Positions 24,797-33,398 of a stretch of DNA of 64,000 nt are shown in pieces. Position 1 is the first letter of the stretch; every line of letters begins with the position of its first letter. The notes beneath the pieces are model-generated. The model was not told the DNA's origin and searched no databases. It worked only from the letters and a program-made list of their open reading frames with translations. Source of the stretch: Spartobacteria bacterium (GTDB taxonomy: Bacteria; Verrucomicrobiota; Verrucomicrobiia; Chthoniobacterales; UBA10450); assembly GCA_003134785.1 (NCBI GenBank), contig PLCN01000015.1, positions 92,037 through 156,036 of the forward strand. Direction: 5' to 3'. The position numbers and the translations under genes were made by a program.

Positions 24797-25482
24797 CACG
24801 GTGCGGGCGAGTCTTTCGACGCGCCTTCGCCGGAGAGAATCAACACGCCGGGTCGATCGTCGGCGAAATTAATACTTTGCGCGAACTGGCGCCAGGGAAA
24901 GACTGCATCGGCGCCGCGAAACACGCCGCCTAGCTCGGGTTCAGTCATCGGAGCTTGGTTAACCTTCTCCTTCTCGTTCGTGATTCGTCCGACGAGTTCC
25001 CGCAGCTTGTTTACCTGCATGGCCAGGAGGCGGTCATCGATCGTCGGAGCTTGCATTGCACCAACAAGCTTTTTCGCTTCCTCGATCTCTTTCGAACCGG
25101 GCGGCAGGAATAAGACATACAAATCGAAAGGACCGTGGGCTCCCGACCACTCCCAGGTAACGGGCGCTTTCGGCAGTTGGACTTCCTCAAAATCGGCGGG
25201 CACTTCCGAGAGTTGTGGCCGCCAGCCATTGGCCAGTTTTCCATCCTTGGTTAGGGCGGCGACCAGGACGGAGCATTTGGTGCTGGCATCGATGTGAGCC
25301 TTGACGGTCGAGCCTGGCCTTCCAGTCGCTGACAACCTGAATGGCTCTTCTTTGGCGGCCGGTCCAGAGTCGACAATTGAAATACAGACTCGGCCCTGCG
25401 GTTGATCCTCATCGGCAGCCCTCAAACTAATGGCCAGGGAAATTGCAGCAACGCACAGCAGGGAGTAAAGATTCCTAGTCAT
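24796..25482 (-). CDS. Secreted protein, first gene of the CHASE2-CHAT operon
   Basis: A 228-residue protein with a clear signal peptide (LYSLLCVAAISLAISLRAAD). The mature part has a beta-rich segment (VCISIVDSG, FRLSATGRPGSTVKAHI, CSVLVAALTKDGKL, DLYVLFLPPG) resembling the DUF4384-type domain found near protease and TPR signalling proteins, then a helical region rich in Lys and Glu. The match is loose. Its stop overlaps the cyclase start, so it is translationally coupled. Probably periplasmic, where it could meet the CHASE2 and TPR-CHAT proteins. Confidence 0.65.
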   Translation of the reverse strand: MTRNLYSLLCVAAISLAISLRAADEDQPQGRVCISIVDSGPAAKEEPFRLSATGRPGSTVKAHIDASTKCSVLVAALTKDGKLANGWRPQLSEVPADFEEVQLPKAPVTWEWSGAHGPFDLYVLFLPPGSKEIEEAKKLVGAMQAPTIDDRLLAMQVNKLRELVGRITNEKEKVNQAPMTEPELGGVFRGADAVFPWRQFAQSINFADDRPGVLILSGEGASKDSPAP

Positions 25483-25679
25483 TGAGATGCTCGTTTAAGA
25501 CAAAACGCGCCCCCGTGCAACGACTCAACGCACGCTCCTTGCAGGTAAATTTTCATTGGCTCTGATTTTTCCCAGGAATCAGAGAAAGGCGAGTCAAAAC
25601 CTTCAGCATCGAACCGGCTTGCGGATGTTTTCTCGCCATGTTCCAAGATCGTGCGAATGATTAGCGGACTTCGCGGCTC

Positions 25680-26738
25680 ATGAACGAAACGGTCTTCACC
25701 ACTATCGCGCTCACTGGATTCAGCATCGCTTTTTTTCACGCGGCCATTCCCACGCACTGGCTCCCGTTCGTGATCACGGCCAGGGCACAGCGCTGGAACC
25801 GGAACAAAACGATCTGCGTCACGGCGTTGGCCGGCACGGGGCACGTGCTCTTTACAGCGCTCCTCGGCGTGCTCATCGCCTGGTTTGGAATCGCGCTGCA
25901 CGAGAGGATCGGCGGCTGGTTTTCCTGGATAGCGGGAGGGGCGCTGCTGCTCTTCGGACTCTTTTATGTTTATCGCCAGCTTAGCGGAGCGGGTTGCGGC
26001 CATAGCCATTTGTTCGGCGGCCATTCGCATCACGGCACTACGCCTCATCTGCATGTGCACGAAAGAGCCGCTTTGCTCCCCGGTCCGCACGGCGGGGCGC
26101 TAATCGAAACCGGAAACGGGGTGGTCGAACTGGCAATCGTCAAGGAAGCCGATCTCGCGAAGTTTCGTCTGTACCCGGTCAGTTCGCCGAAGCAGCCAGC
26201 TCCTGCCCTGCCGGAAGCGACCATAAGCCTGGAGACGGTGCGCCCTGGTGAGGAGCGTCAAAGCTTTTCCTTTCGGAAGGCGGATCGTTACCTGGTCTCG
26301 GTCGAAACTATTCCGGAGCCTCATGAATTTACCGCGATTCTCAGCGTGCCGCATGGGGATCATGTGCATGCTTATGAATCCCACTTTCACCAACCGGGCG
26401 AACAGAAGCCGGAAGAAACAATCGAAGTGGTCGCGCCGCAGCGTGGCCGCGTCTCGGATCGTGTGGCTATCACCAGTCTCCTGGCGTTGCTCACCTTCTC
26501 GCCCTGTGAAAGCTTTCTACCCGTTTACGTCTCGGGGGTTCGCTATGGCTGGATGGGTTTTGTGTTGCTCACGGCCATCCTATCGATTGCCACGGTGCTG
26601 GGGATGGTCATCTTCACCTGGCTTACCTTGACTAACTTGGAAAAGCTTAACCTTCGGTTCCTCGAGAAATACGAAAGCGGAATCATAGGAGGTTTGCTCT
26701 GCACCCTTGGGGTCTTGATCATTGTCCTGGAGAAGTAA
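25680..26738 (+). CDS. His-rich polytopic membrane protein, putative nickel/cobalt-type transporter
   Basis: A 352-residue membrane protein. Three N-terminal spans (FSIAFFHAAIPTHWLPFVIT with a His inside, VTALAGTGHVLFTALLGVLI, IAGGALLLFGLFYVY), a His-rich soluble loop (GHSHLFGGHSHHGTTPHLHV) of about 150 residues, and three C-terminal spans ending in GIIGGLLCTLGVLIIVLEK. The layout resembles RcnA/NicO-type exporters of nickel and cobalt, with HAAIPTHW in place of the usual His-x4-Asp motif. A cation diffusion facilitator gene follows 11 bases downstream, supporting metal efflux. The exact metal cannot be read from sequence. Confidence 0.7.
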   Translation: MNETVFTTIALTGFSIAFFHAAIPTHWLPFVITARAQRWNRNKTICVTALAGTGHVLFTALLGVLIAWFGIALHERIGGWFSWIAGGALLLFGLFYVYRQLSGAGCGHSHLFGGHSHHGTTPHLHVHERAALLPGPHGGALIETGNGVVELAIVKEADLAKFRLYPVSSPKQPAPALPEATISLETVRPGEERQSFSFRKADRYLVSVETIPEPHEFTAILSVPHGDHVHAYESHFHQPGEQKPEETIEVVAPQRGRVSDRVAITSLLALLTFSPCESFLPVYVSGVRYGWMGFVLLTAILSIATVLGMVIFTWLTLTNLEKLNLRFLEKYESGIIGGLLCTLGVLIIVLEK

Positions 26739-26749
26739 CGAACCGACGG

Positions 26750-27697
26750 ATGAGCAGCCACAGGCACGACCACACCGATGATTCTTGCGGACACTCTCAT
26801 AGTCCAGTGAAGCACAGTCATGCTCCTGCCAGCTTCGGGTCCGCCTTTGCCATCGGAATCGCTCTCAATCTGGGCTTCGTTATTCTCGAGGCGGTGTACG
26901 GCGTCTTTGCTCATTCACTCGCGCTTGTCGCGGACGCCGGTCATAACATGGGAGATGTCCTGGGCTTGTTACTGGCTTGGGGCGCTACCTTTCTGGCGCG
27001 GACGGCGCCTACCGAACGCCTCACCTACGGACTAAGAAGCTCATCCATTCTTGCCGCCCTTTTCAACGCCATCTTCCTGCTGATAACTGTCGGCGCCATT
27101 GCCTGGGAAGCGATCCGGCGCTTCGGCGATCCGACGGTAGTTGAAGCCAGGACAGTTATCTGGGTTTCCGCCGTTGGGATCCTAATCAACACAGTTACAG
27201 CTCTCCTGTTTATGTCAGGCCGCAAGAAGGATTTGAATATCCGGGCGGCCTTTATGCACATGGCGGCCGACGCCGGCGTTTCGTTGGGCGTCGTCGTCGG
27301 CGGTTTTCTTATTATTGCCACGGGCTGGCTTTGGATTGACCCCGTGATAAGTCTCGCGATCTCTGCCGTTATTACCTGGGGCACCTGGGGCTTGCTGCGT
27401 GATTCGGTCAACCTGGCTCTCCACGCCGTGCCGCAAGGCATTGAGTTGGGGGAGGTGCGCCAGTATCTCTCCGGCCTTCCTCATGTGACCGAAGTGCACG
27501 ACCTCCACATCTGGCCGATGAGCACCACGGAGACGGCCCTCACGGCTCACCTCGTCCGCGATGTGGACGACTGCGACTGCTCGCTCCTGGACCAAGCCGC
27601 GCGGGACTTGCATCGCAAGTTCGAGATCCAGCACGCTACCTTGCAATTCGAAACGCTGGATCATCATTGCCACCTCGCGCCGGAAGAGAAGGTGTAA
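26750..27697 (+). CDS. Cation diffusion facilitator (CzcD/ZitB-like)
   Basis: A 315-residue metal/proton antiporter of the CDF family. It has a His-rich N terminus (HRHDHTDDSCGHSHSP), six predicted spans, and the metal-site pairs in span 2 (DAGHNMGD) and span 5 (HMAADAG), a His-Asp set typical of zinc exporters. The cytoplasmic C-terminal domain is present (VTEVHDLHIWPMSTTETALT, then a Cys/His-containing end). It would export zinc, cobalt or cadmium from the cytoplasm. It forms an operon with the upstream His-rich permease. Confidence 0.93.
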   Translation: MSSHRHDHTDDSCGHSHSPVKHSHAPASFGSAFAIGIALNLGFVILEAVYGVFAHSLALVADAGHNMGDVLGLLLAWGATFLARTAPTERLTYGLRSSSILAALFNAIFLLITVGAIAWEAIRRFGDPTVVEARTVIWVSAVGILINTVTALLFMSGRKKDLNIRAAFMHMAADAGVSLGVVVGGFLIIATGWLWIDPVISLAISAVITWGTWGLLRDSVNLALHAVPQGIELGEVRQYLSGLPHVTEVHDLHIWPMSTTETALTAHLVRDVDDCDCSLLDQAARDLHRKFEIQHATLQFETLDHHCHLAPEEKV

Positions 27698-27770
27698 TCT
27701 AAGCCGTCGCCGCCGGCCCAACAAATTGCTTGAACACCTCGCCGCCGTTTGTCTTTAATAGTAACCAGAT

Positions 27771-28169
27771 ATGAAAACCATTCGCATTTTGAGCGCAGTT
27801 ATCTTGATTGGTGTAGCCCTGCTGAAAATCACCTCGTGCACTAACTACGGCAAGAAGCTCACGTTTAACGGCGGCGAGCTGTATTACACCACGCAAGTGA
27901 CCGAAGCTGATGCAAAAAAGCTGGGCGATTATCTGGTGAAAGAAAAGTTCTTTGACGGAAACAAGAAAACCGTTCAGTTGAACAAGAACGGCGAAACGTA
28001 TGAGTTTCGAATGGTCGTGATAAAGGACGGAGAGAAAGGTCCCGACACCGTGGCGACATTTACCTCGGTAGCCAAGGAATTAAGTGAAAACGTTTTTAGC
28101 GGCGCCAAGGTGGTGGTGCATTTGTGTGACGACCATTTGAAAACCTTGCGGGTCATTCCCGAGAAGTAA
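27771..28169 (+). CDS. Putative small lipoprotein
   Basis: A 132-residue protein of unknown function. The N terminus (IRILSAVILIGVALLKITSC) has a lipobox-like I-T-S-C, so it is probably a lipoprotein with Cys23 as the modified residue. The mature part is small and charged (GELYYTTQVTEADAKKLGDY, VQLNKNGETYEFRMVV). It lies 73 bases downstream of the CDF gene on the same strand and may or may not be co-transcribed. The 75-base gap to the convergent kinase gene holds only short dyads. Confidence 0.6.
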   Translation: MKTIRILSAVILIGVALLKITSCTNYGKKLTFNGGELYYTTQVTEADAKKLGDYLVKEKFFDGNKKTVQLNKNGETYEFRMVVIKDGEKGPDTVATFTSVAKELSENVFSGAKVVVHLCDDHLKTLRVIPEK

Positions 28170-28244
28170 TCGCTGAACCAATCTGTCAACGCGCCGATGA
28201 ACCGCGTTGAAAGTAACTGGCCCTTTAGCGCGCGGAGCGCTGAC

Positions 28245-29162
28245 TTATACAGATATCTCCTCGAACGCGCTCATCGCCTTGAACATTTGATACCGTTCGG
28301 CGATCTCGTCCATGGTCAGGGTGCGTAAGCGCTCGAGGCTGAATGCTTCGACGTTGAAACTTGCGAGCACGCTCCCGTAAATAGTCGCGCGCCGAAGATC
28401 GGCAAAGGTCGGATCTGTTTTTCTCGAGGCCAGGTATCCGGCCAATCCGCCGGCGAACGTGTCCCCCGCCCCGGTCGGATCGTGGATGTCCTCGAGCGGA
28501 TAGGCGCCACAACTGAAGAATTCATCCTCGCCGAAGAGCAAAGCGCCATGCTCCCCCTTTTTTATCGCGACGTATTTCGGGCCCGATTTGCGGATCTTTC
28601 GGCCGGCTTTTATCAGGCTCGTTTCCTTCGTTAATTCGCGGGCTTCGCTGTCATTGAGGATGAGCAAGTCTACTCGCTGCAGCAGTGCATCGAGATCGGC
28701 GCGCGTGGTTTCGATCCATAAGTCCATCGTGTCCGCGACGACAAAACGCGGGCGTTTCATTTGATCGAGCACGTGCGCTTGCAGAGCCGGGGCGATGTTC
28801 GCGAGCAAAACGAAATCGGTCTCGCGATATGATTGCGGCAACGCCGGGCGAAAGTGCTCAAACACATTCAGCGCCACGGAACGCGTCTCGCGCGTGTTCA
28901 TATCCCAAGCGTATTCTCCCGACCAACGGAAAGTCTTGCCCTTCACGCGCTGCACTCCTTCCGCCTCGATGCCGCGCGATTTCCAGAATTCGAATTCCGA
29001 GGCCGGGAAATCATCCCCGACAATGCCGACGAGTTTTACCGGCGAAAAAAAGCTCGCGCCCAGGGCGGCGTAGGAAGCTGATCCGCCTAACAAGTCCGCG
29101 TGTTCTTCCACGGGGGTTTTGACGGTGTCGAGCGCGATGGAACCAAGAATGAGGACAGCCAT
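28245..29162 (-). CDS. PfkB-family sugar/nucleoside kinase
   Basis: A 305-residue ribokinase-like protein. The N-terminal substrate region is GSIALDTV followed by LLGGSASYAALGASFF, and the C-terminal signature DPTGAGDTFAGGLAGYLA carries the catalytic Asp and anion hole. VLLANIAPALQ and LILNDSEAREL are typical of the fold. Members phosphorylate sugars or nucleosides; close relatives are often annotated sugar kinase without proof. The gene begins a leftward cluster just downstream of thiE (nine-base gap), so a thiamin-related substrate is possible but not indicated by the motifs. Confidence 0.9.
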   Translation of the reverse strand: MAVLILGSIALDTVKTPVEEHADLLGGSASYAALGASFFSPVKLVGIVGDDFPASEFEFWKSRGIEAEGVQRVKGKTFRWSGEYAWDMNTRETRSVALNVFEHFRPALPQSYRETDFVLLANIAPALQAHVLDQMKRPRFVVADTMDLWIETTRADLDALLQRVDLLILNDSEARELTKETSLIKAGRKIRKSGPKYVAIKKGEHGALLFGEDEFFSCGAYPLEDIHDPTGAGDTFAGGLAGYLASRKTDPTFADLRRATIYGSVLASFNVEAFSLERLRTLTMDEIAERYQMFKAMSAFEEISV

Positions 29163-29171
29163 AAGTCAGAG

Positions 29172-29810
29172 TCAGATAACGAAGGTCAGCAATTTTTTCG
29201 CGGAACGCGCATACTCTGCCTTATCACGAGCTTGCAGCAAGCCGGAGACGATGACGACACGCCGAGCGCCTGCTTCGATCACTTCTGGCAGATTCTCCAG
29301 CTTGATTCCGCCGATGCAAAAGATCGGTATGCTCACCGCGTCGTGAACTTTCCGAATCTCGTCCAGACCGATTGGCGGGTAATCTGGTTTCGTCGGCGTC
29401 GCGAAAATCGGGCCGAAGCCGATGTAATCCGCGCCTTCGCAGAATGCGCGAATGGCCTGATCGACGCTGTGAGTCGATTTGCCGACGACGCAGTTAGCAC
29501 CGGCGATTTCCCGGACCGCAGCGACCGGAAGATCATCCTGGCCCACGTGTGCACCTTCCGCGCGCACGCGTCGAGCGATCTCGGGATAATCGTTGATCAC
29601 AAGTGGAACGCCGTGTCGCGATGCGAGGTTGTGCAGCGTCGCGCCAATCTTCGCGATTTCCTCGAGCGACCGCGCCTTGGCGCGCAACTGGATGAGATCC
29701 ACGCCACCGTCGATCATTTGTTCAGCGACGTTCTCGGCCTCCGAGCTTTCCACGTAGCTCAGATCGAGAATGCCATAAAGCCGGCAACGACCTAGATCGG
29801 CGGGGGTCAA
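29172..29810 (-). CDS. thiE: Thiamine-phosphate synthase
   Basis: A 212-residue TIM-barrel enzyme that joins hydroxymethylpyrimidine diphosphate to thiazole phosphate. Motifs in order: LIQLRAKARSLEEI, VPLVINDYPEIARRVRAEGA, HVGQDDLPV, VGKSTHS, DYIGFGPIFATPTKPDYPPI, and IFCIGGIKLEN with RRVVIVSGL. The GPIFATPTK loop binds the thiazole substrate's phosphate. It sits six bases after accC and nine before the PfkB kinase, in one transcription unit. Confidence 0.94.
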   Translation of the reverse strand: MTPADLGRCRLYGILDLSYVESSEAENVAEQMIDGGVDLIQLRAKARSLEEIAKIGATLHNLASRHGVPLVINDYPEIARRVRAEGAHVGQDDLPVAAVREIAGANCVVGKSTHSVDQAIRAFCEGADYIGFGPIFATPTKPDYPPIGLDEIRKVHDAVSIPIFCIGGIKLENLPEVIEAGARRVVIVSGLLQARDKAEYARSAKKLLTFVI

Positions 29811-29816
29811 GGCAGA

Positions 29817-31202
29817 CTACTCGTGCAACCGCGTCGGCGTCGGTTTGATCTCGAAGTTATCCGAATTCATGACGCGATCCACAAAGCCGGTGTCGTACCT
29901 GCCATTTTGGAAATCCGTGTTGCGCATGATGGCGCTGTGGAACGGGACCGTCGTCTTGATGCCGGTGATGTAATACTCCTCCAAGGCGCGACGCATGCGC
30001 GCGATCGCGGACGCGCGAGTGGCGCCGACCGTGATCAGTTTCGCGATCATCGAGTCGTAATAGGGCGGCACGACGTAACCGGTGTAAGCATGCGAATCGA
30101 TTCTTACCCCTCGGCCTCCCGGTGCGTAATAAAACGCGATCCGTCCCGGCGACGGCTGAAAATTCTTCTCCGGATCTTCGGCATTGATGCGGCATTGGAT
30201 GGCGTGGAGCCGCGCAGTTGCGTTAGCCACGTGCGGCGAGAGTCGTTCGCCCGACGCGATCAGGATCTGCTCCTTGACCAGGTCGCAGCCGTAAACCTCC
30301 TCGGTGATCGTGTGCTCGACCTGGATGCGCGTGTTCATCTCGATGAAATAATAATGGCCGTCGTTATCGACCAGGAACTCCATTGTGCCGGCATTTTGAT
30401 AGCCCACTGATTCCGCCAGCTTCACCGCGGCGTGGCCCATTTTCTTGCGTAATCCCGGCGAGATCAACGGCGACGGACATTCTTCGATCACCTTTTGGTT
30501 GCGGCGTTGGATCGAGCAGTCCCGCTCCCCGAGATGGACGGTATGGCCATGCGCATCCGCCATGATTTGGAATTCGATGTGATGCGGATTGATGATCAGC
30601 TTCTCGATGTAAACATCCCCGTTACCAAACGCCTTTTCCGCTTCCGTGCGGGCAGCATGAAACGCGGAGCCGAGGCTGGCTTCGTTGTGCGCGGCGCGCA
30701 TGCCGCGGCCGCCGCCGCCAGCCACCGCCTTGACCATGAGCGGGTAACCGATCTTGCGCGCGAGCTTCAACGCGTCTTGCTCGGTCTCGACGATCCCGTC
30801 ACTCCCCGGTGTGACCGAGACGCCGGCTTTGCGGGCGTGGGCGCGCGCCGAATTCTTGTCGCCCATCGCGTGCATCGCGCGCGCGGGCGGACCGATGAAC
30901 TTGATTTTGCAGCTCTCGCACACTTCGGCAAAGTGCGCGTTCTCAGAAAGGAACCCGTACCCGGGATGAATTGCATCCACGTCACCGACTTCGGCCGCGC
31001 TCATGATTCGATCGATCTTGAGATAACTCTCCGAGCTGGGAGGCGCGCCGATGCAAATCGCCTCGTCCGCGAGCTGCACATGGAGCGAATCGACATCCGC
31101 TTCCGAATAAACCGCGAGGGTGCGGATCCCGAGTTCCTTGCACGCGCGAATGATGCGTAGCGCGATTTCGCCGCGATTAGCGATGAGAATTTTCTCGAAC
31201 AT
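29817..31202 (-). CDS. accC: Biotin carboxylase subunit of acetyl-CoA carboxylase
   Basis: A 461-residue ATP-grasp enzyme that carboxylates biotin on AccB, the first step of fatty-acid synthesis. It begins [20 protein letters not shown], with [20 protein letters not shown], the glycine-rich ATP loop [27 protein letters not shown], and the catalytic [14 protein letters not shown]. Length and motifs are normal for the family. It lies 91 bases downstream of accB on the same strand and is followed directly by thiE. Confidence 0.97.
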   Translation of the reverse strand: MFEKILIANRGEIALRIIRACKELGIRTLAVYSEADVDSLHVQLADEAICIGAPPSSESYLKIDRIMSAAEVGDVDAIHPGYGFLSENAHFAEVCESCKIKFIGPPARAMHAMGDKNSARAHARKAGVSVTPGSDGIVETEQDALKLARKIGYPLMVKAVAGGGGRGMRAAHNEASLGSAFHAARTEAEKAFGNGDVYIEKLIINPHHIEFQIMADAHGHTVHLGERDCSIQRRNQKVIEECPSPLISPGLRKKMGHAAVKLAESVGYQNAGTMEFLVDNDGHYYFIEMNTRIQVEHTITEEVYGCDLVKEQILIASGERLSPHVANATARLHAIQCRINAEDPEKNFQPSPGRIAFYYAPGGRGVRIDSHAYTGYVVPPYYDSMIAKLITVGATRASAIARMRRALEEYYITGIKTTVPFHSAIMRNTDFQNGRYDTGFVDRVMNSDNFEIKPTPTRLHE

Positions 31203-31293
31203 CAGCTGAGAGTCGTTGGTTGAACGTTGAGAGAGTGGCGACTCAGACCAGTTCGGTTGGAACGCGTGCGATCTCTCAACTCGAAACTCTCAA

Positions 31294-31746
31294 CTATTTC
31301 ACCCGAAAAAGCACCTGGCCGAACTGCACTGGTTTTCCGCTCTCGGCCACGACTTCGGCAATCACGCCTTTCGCTTCCGCCTTGATCTCGTTCATGACTT
31401 TCATCGCCTCGATGATGCAAACGACGGTTTCTTCCGTGACCTCTTTGCCCACGTCCACGAACGCCGGCGATTCTGGCGAAGCCGCGCGATAAAATGTTCC
31501 GACCATCGGAGAAACGATATCGCGCAGGGCGGCGCTTCTTTCGGCAGCTGCCGTTGTCGCCGGCAAAGGCGCAGCTGACGTGGTCGATGCCGGCATGGCC
31601 GCGGCCGGCGGTGGCGCGGTGAAAACAGTTTGCTCGCCTGCACCCTTTTGGAGTTTGAGCTTGAACCCGTCCTTTTCCATTTCGAAGACCGACAAGTCGT
31701 TCTTCTTCATGAGGTCGATGACGGCCTTGATGTCTTTTAATTCCAA
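31294..31746 (-). CDS. accB: Biotin carboxyl carrier protein
   Basis: A 150-residue carrier. The N-terminal helix (MELKDIKAVIDLMKKNDLSV) is followed by an Ala/Pro-rich linker (APPPAAAMPASTTSAAPLPA) and the biotinyl domain with the EAMKVMNEI motif, in which the Lys is biotinylated. The adjacent ALRDIVSPMVGTFYRAASP carries the conserved thumb sequence. It pairs with AccC just downstream; the carboxyltransferase genes accA and accD are not in the window. Confidence 0.96.
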   Translation of the reverse strand: MELKDIKAVIDLMKKNDLSVFEMEKDGFKLKLQKGAGEQTVFTAPPPAAAMPASTTSAAPLPATTAAAERSAALRDIVSPMVGTFYRAASPESPAFVDVGKEVTEETVVCIIEAMKVMNEIKAEAKGVIAEVVAESGKPVQFGQVLFRVK

Positions 31747-31846
31747 AGTGGCTCCGTGGTCGAGGCTGGGCGTTTAGGTAAAGCGGTTTTCGGGGTGAGG
31801 TCAAGCAAACGAATGTGGGCGGGGTCTCAGTGGCCGGACTGGATCG

Positions 31847-32554
31847 TTATGGTCGCGGCACTAAGGCCGGTCCCACATTTTGATTTGAATCGCGTACCAC
31901 TTTGCCATCGCGCATTTCCACCCGACGCGATGCAGCCCGCGCGACTTCGTCGCTGTGCGTAACCACAATTAACGTCGTCATCTGTTCCGCGCTGATCTTC
32001 TCCAGCAATCGCATCACCGTCGCCGCCGAATGGGAATCGAGGTTGCCGGTCGGTTCATCCGCAATCAACAACACGGGGTGGTGAACCAGCGCTCGGGCGA
32101 TCGCAGTCCGCTGTTGTTCGCCGCCACTGAGTTGATGAATGAAATGCTTCGATCGATCGGCGAGGCCGACTAGCGCGACTAGCTCCGCTGCTCTCTTTTC
32201 ACTTTCTTGCGGCGAAACTCCCTGCAAGAGCAAGGGAAAGCTGACATTTTCGAGCACATTCATCGTCGGCAAAAGATTGAAGAACTGAAAGACGAGACCC
32301 ACTTGCCGGCGGCGGTATCGCGTGAGCGCGCTGTCTTCCGCGGTGTGCAGCGCGAGACCGTCGACAAAAATTTCGCCGGCGGTCGGATATTCGAGTCCGG
32401 CCAGAAGATGGATGAGCGTGCTCTTGCCGCAACCGCTCGGGCCGCTCACCGCGACAAATTCGTTTCGCGCAATTTCGAGCGAGACTCCGTCCAGCGCGTG
32501 CACCGCCCGTTCGCCGGTCTTATAATGACGGGAAATGTTCCTCAGCGAGATCAA
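31847..32554 (-). CDS. LolD/MacB-type ABC transporter ATP-binding protein
   Basis: A 235-residue ABC ATPase. Walker A GPSGCGKST, Q-loop FQFFNLLP, signature LSGGEQQR, Walker B VLLIADEPTGNLDS and H-loop VVTHSDEV are all present; the last two together with NLLPTMNVLENV mark the LolD/MacB subfamily, which works with FtsX-like permeases on lipoproteins or macrolides. No permease gene is adjacent. The 5' end overlaps the divergent RluA gene by 20 bases, so one of the two starts may lie further in. Confidence 0.93.
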   Translation of the reverse strand: MISLRNISRHYKTGERAVHALDGVSLEIARNEFVAVSGPSGCGKSTLIHLLAGLEYPTAGEIFVDGLALHTAEDSALTRYRRRQVGLVFQFFNLLPTMNVLENVSFPLLLQGVSPQESEKRAAELVALVGLADRSKHFIHQLSGGEQQRTAIARALVHHPVLLIADEPTGNLDSHSAATVMRLLEKISAEQMTTLIVVTHSDEVARAASRRVEMRDGKVVRDSNQNVGPALVPRP

Positions 32555-33320
32555 GGAAGTCTTATCCGCCGCGTCCGCGCGCCGCGCAAACGATGCGCAC
32601 GATTTCTCGATCGTGGCCGAGCGTGATGATTTCCTCGTGGTAGAGAAACCGCCGTTCCTGCTCGTTCATCCGAGCAAACCGAATGGGGCGCGCACGCTCT
32701 GGGGTGAGCTGAAACATCTTCTCGCCTTCGAGATCGCGAACGGCGGACAGGTTTCCATCGTTAACCGGCTCGATCGAGAAACCAGCGGGCTCGTGCTCGT
32801 GGCCAAGAACGCGGCTGCCGCGCGCCGTTTCGGATTGCTGATGCAGGAACAGCGTATCGCCAAAGAATATCTGGCGATCGCTTGGGGCTGGCCGGAATGG
32901 GATCGCAAGATCGTGGATGCGCCGCTCGCTCGACAAGGAATTCATGCGCGGTCACCGATCTGGCTCAAGCAAGCGATTCATCCCACGGGCGCTCCGGCAC
33001 GCACTGGATTGACCGTGGAGAGCCGGTTCTCTCGCCACGGGAACGGCGATCGGTTCAGCATTATTCGAGCGGTTCCGCAGACGGGCCGCACCCATCAGAT
33101 TCGCGTGCATCTGGCGTCGTTAGGCCATCCGATCGTAGGCGATAAAATTTACGGGCCGGATGAAAACCTGTATCTGGAGTTCATCGAGACCGGCTGGACG
33201 GCGGAACTCGAGCGACGGCTTCTGCTTCCGCGCCACGCGCTTCATTCCGCCTTGCTGGAAATTGAAGGTGAAGAAAGATGGACCAGTCCGTTGCCGGTGG
33301 ATCTTGCGTCCTTCCTGTAG
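32535..33320 (+). CDS. RluA-family pseudouridine synthase
   Basis: A 261-residue RNA pseudouridine synthase. The catalytic motif IVNRLDRETSGLVLVAKNAA holds the Asp nucleophile; the C-terminal RAVPQTGRTHQIRVHLASLG motif and HPIVGDKIYG are also present. There is no S4 domain. The enzyme isomerises specific uridines in rRNA or tRNA. The start overlaps the divergent LolD-like gene. The stop TAG is the CTGTAG of a palindromic repeat that begins at the gene's last codons. Confidence 0.93.
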   Translation: MFLSEIKEVLSAASARRANDAHDFSIVAERDDFLVVEKPPFLLVHPSKPNGARTLWGELKHLLAFEIANGGQVSIVNRLDRETSGLVLVAKNAAAARRFGLLMQEQRIAKEYLAIAWGWPEWDRKIVDAPLARQGIHARSPIWLKQAIHPTGAPARTGLTVESRFSRHGNGDRFSIIRAVPQTGRTHQIRVHLASLGHPIVGDKIYGPDENLYLEFIETGWTAELERRLLLPRHALHSALLEIEGEERWTSPLPVDLASFL

Positions 33321-33393
33321 CCGCGCCTCTGTGAGGCGCGCGAGATAGCCGTCGCAGCTCCCACGGCGTCGCTCATAGAGCGGCGGCTACAGG
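33314..33393. repeat. CTGTAGCC...GGCTACAG inverted repeat between convergent genes
   Basis: Outer arms CCTGTAGCCGCG and CGGCGGCTACAGG enclose dyads CCGCGCCTCTGTGAGGCGCG and GTCGCTCATAGAGCGGC. The left arm supplies the rluA-like stop codon; the right arm ends five bases before the stop of the LolA-like gene. Confidence 0.82.
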
Positions 33394-33398
33394 AAACG

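Noticed and set aside
25479..26090. Minus-strand frame of 203 codons overlapping the His-rich permease
   Set aside because: Its sequence is Arg/Glu-rich noise; the opposite frame has transmembrane spans and a His-rich loop that make sense.
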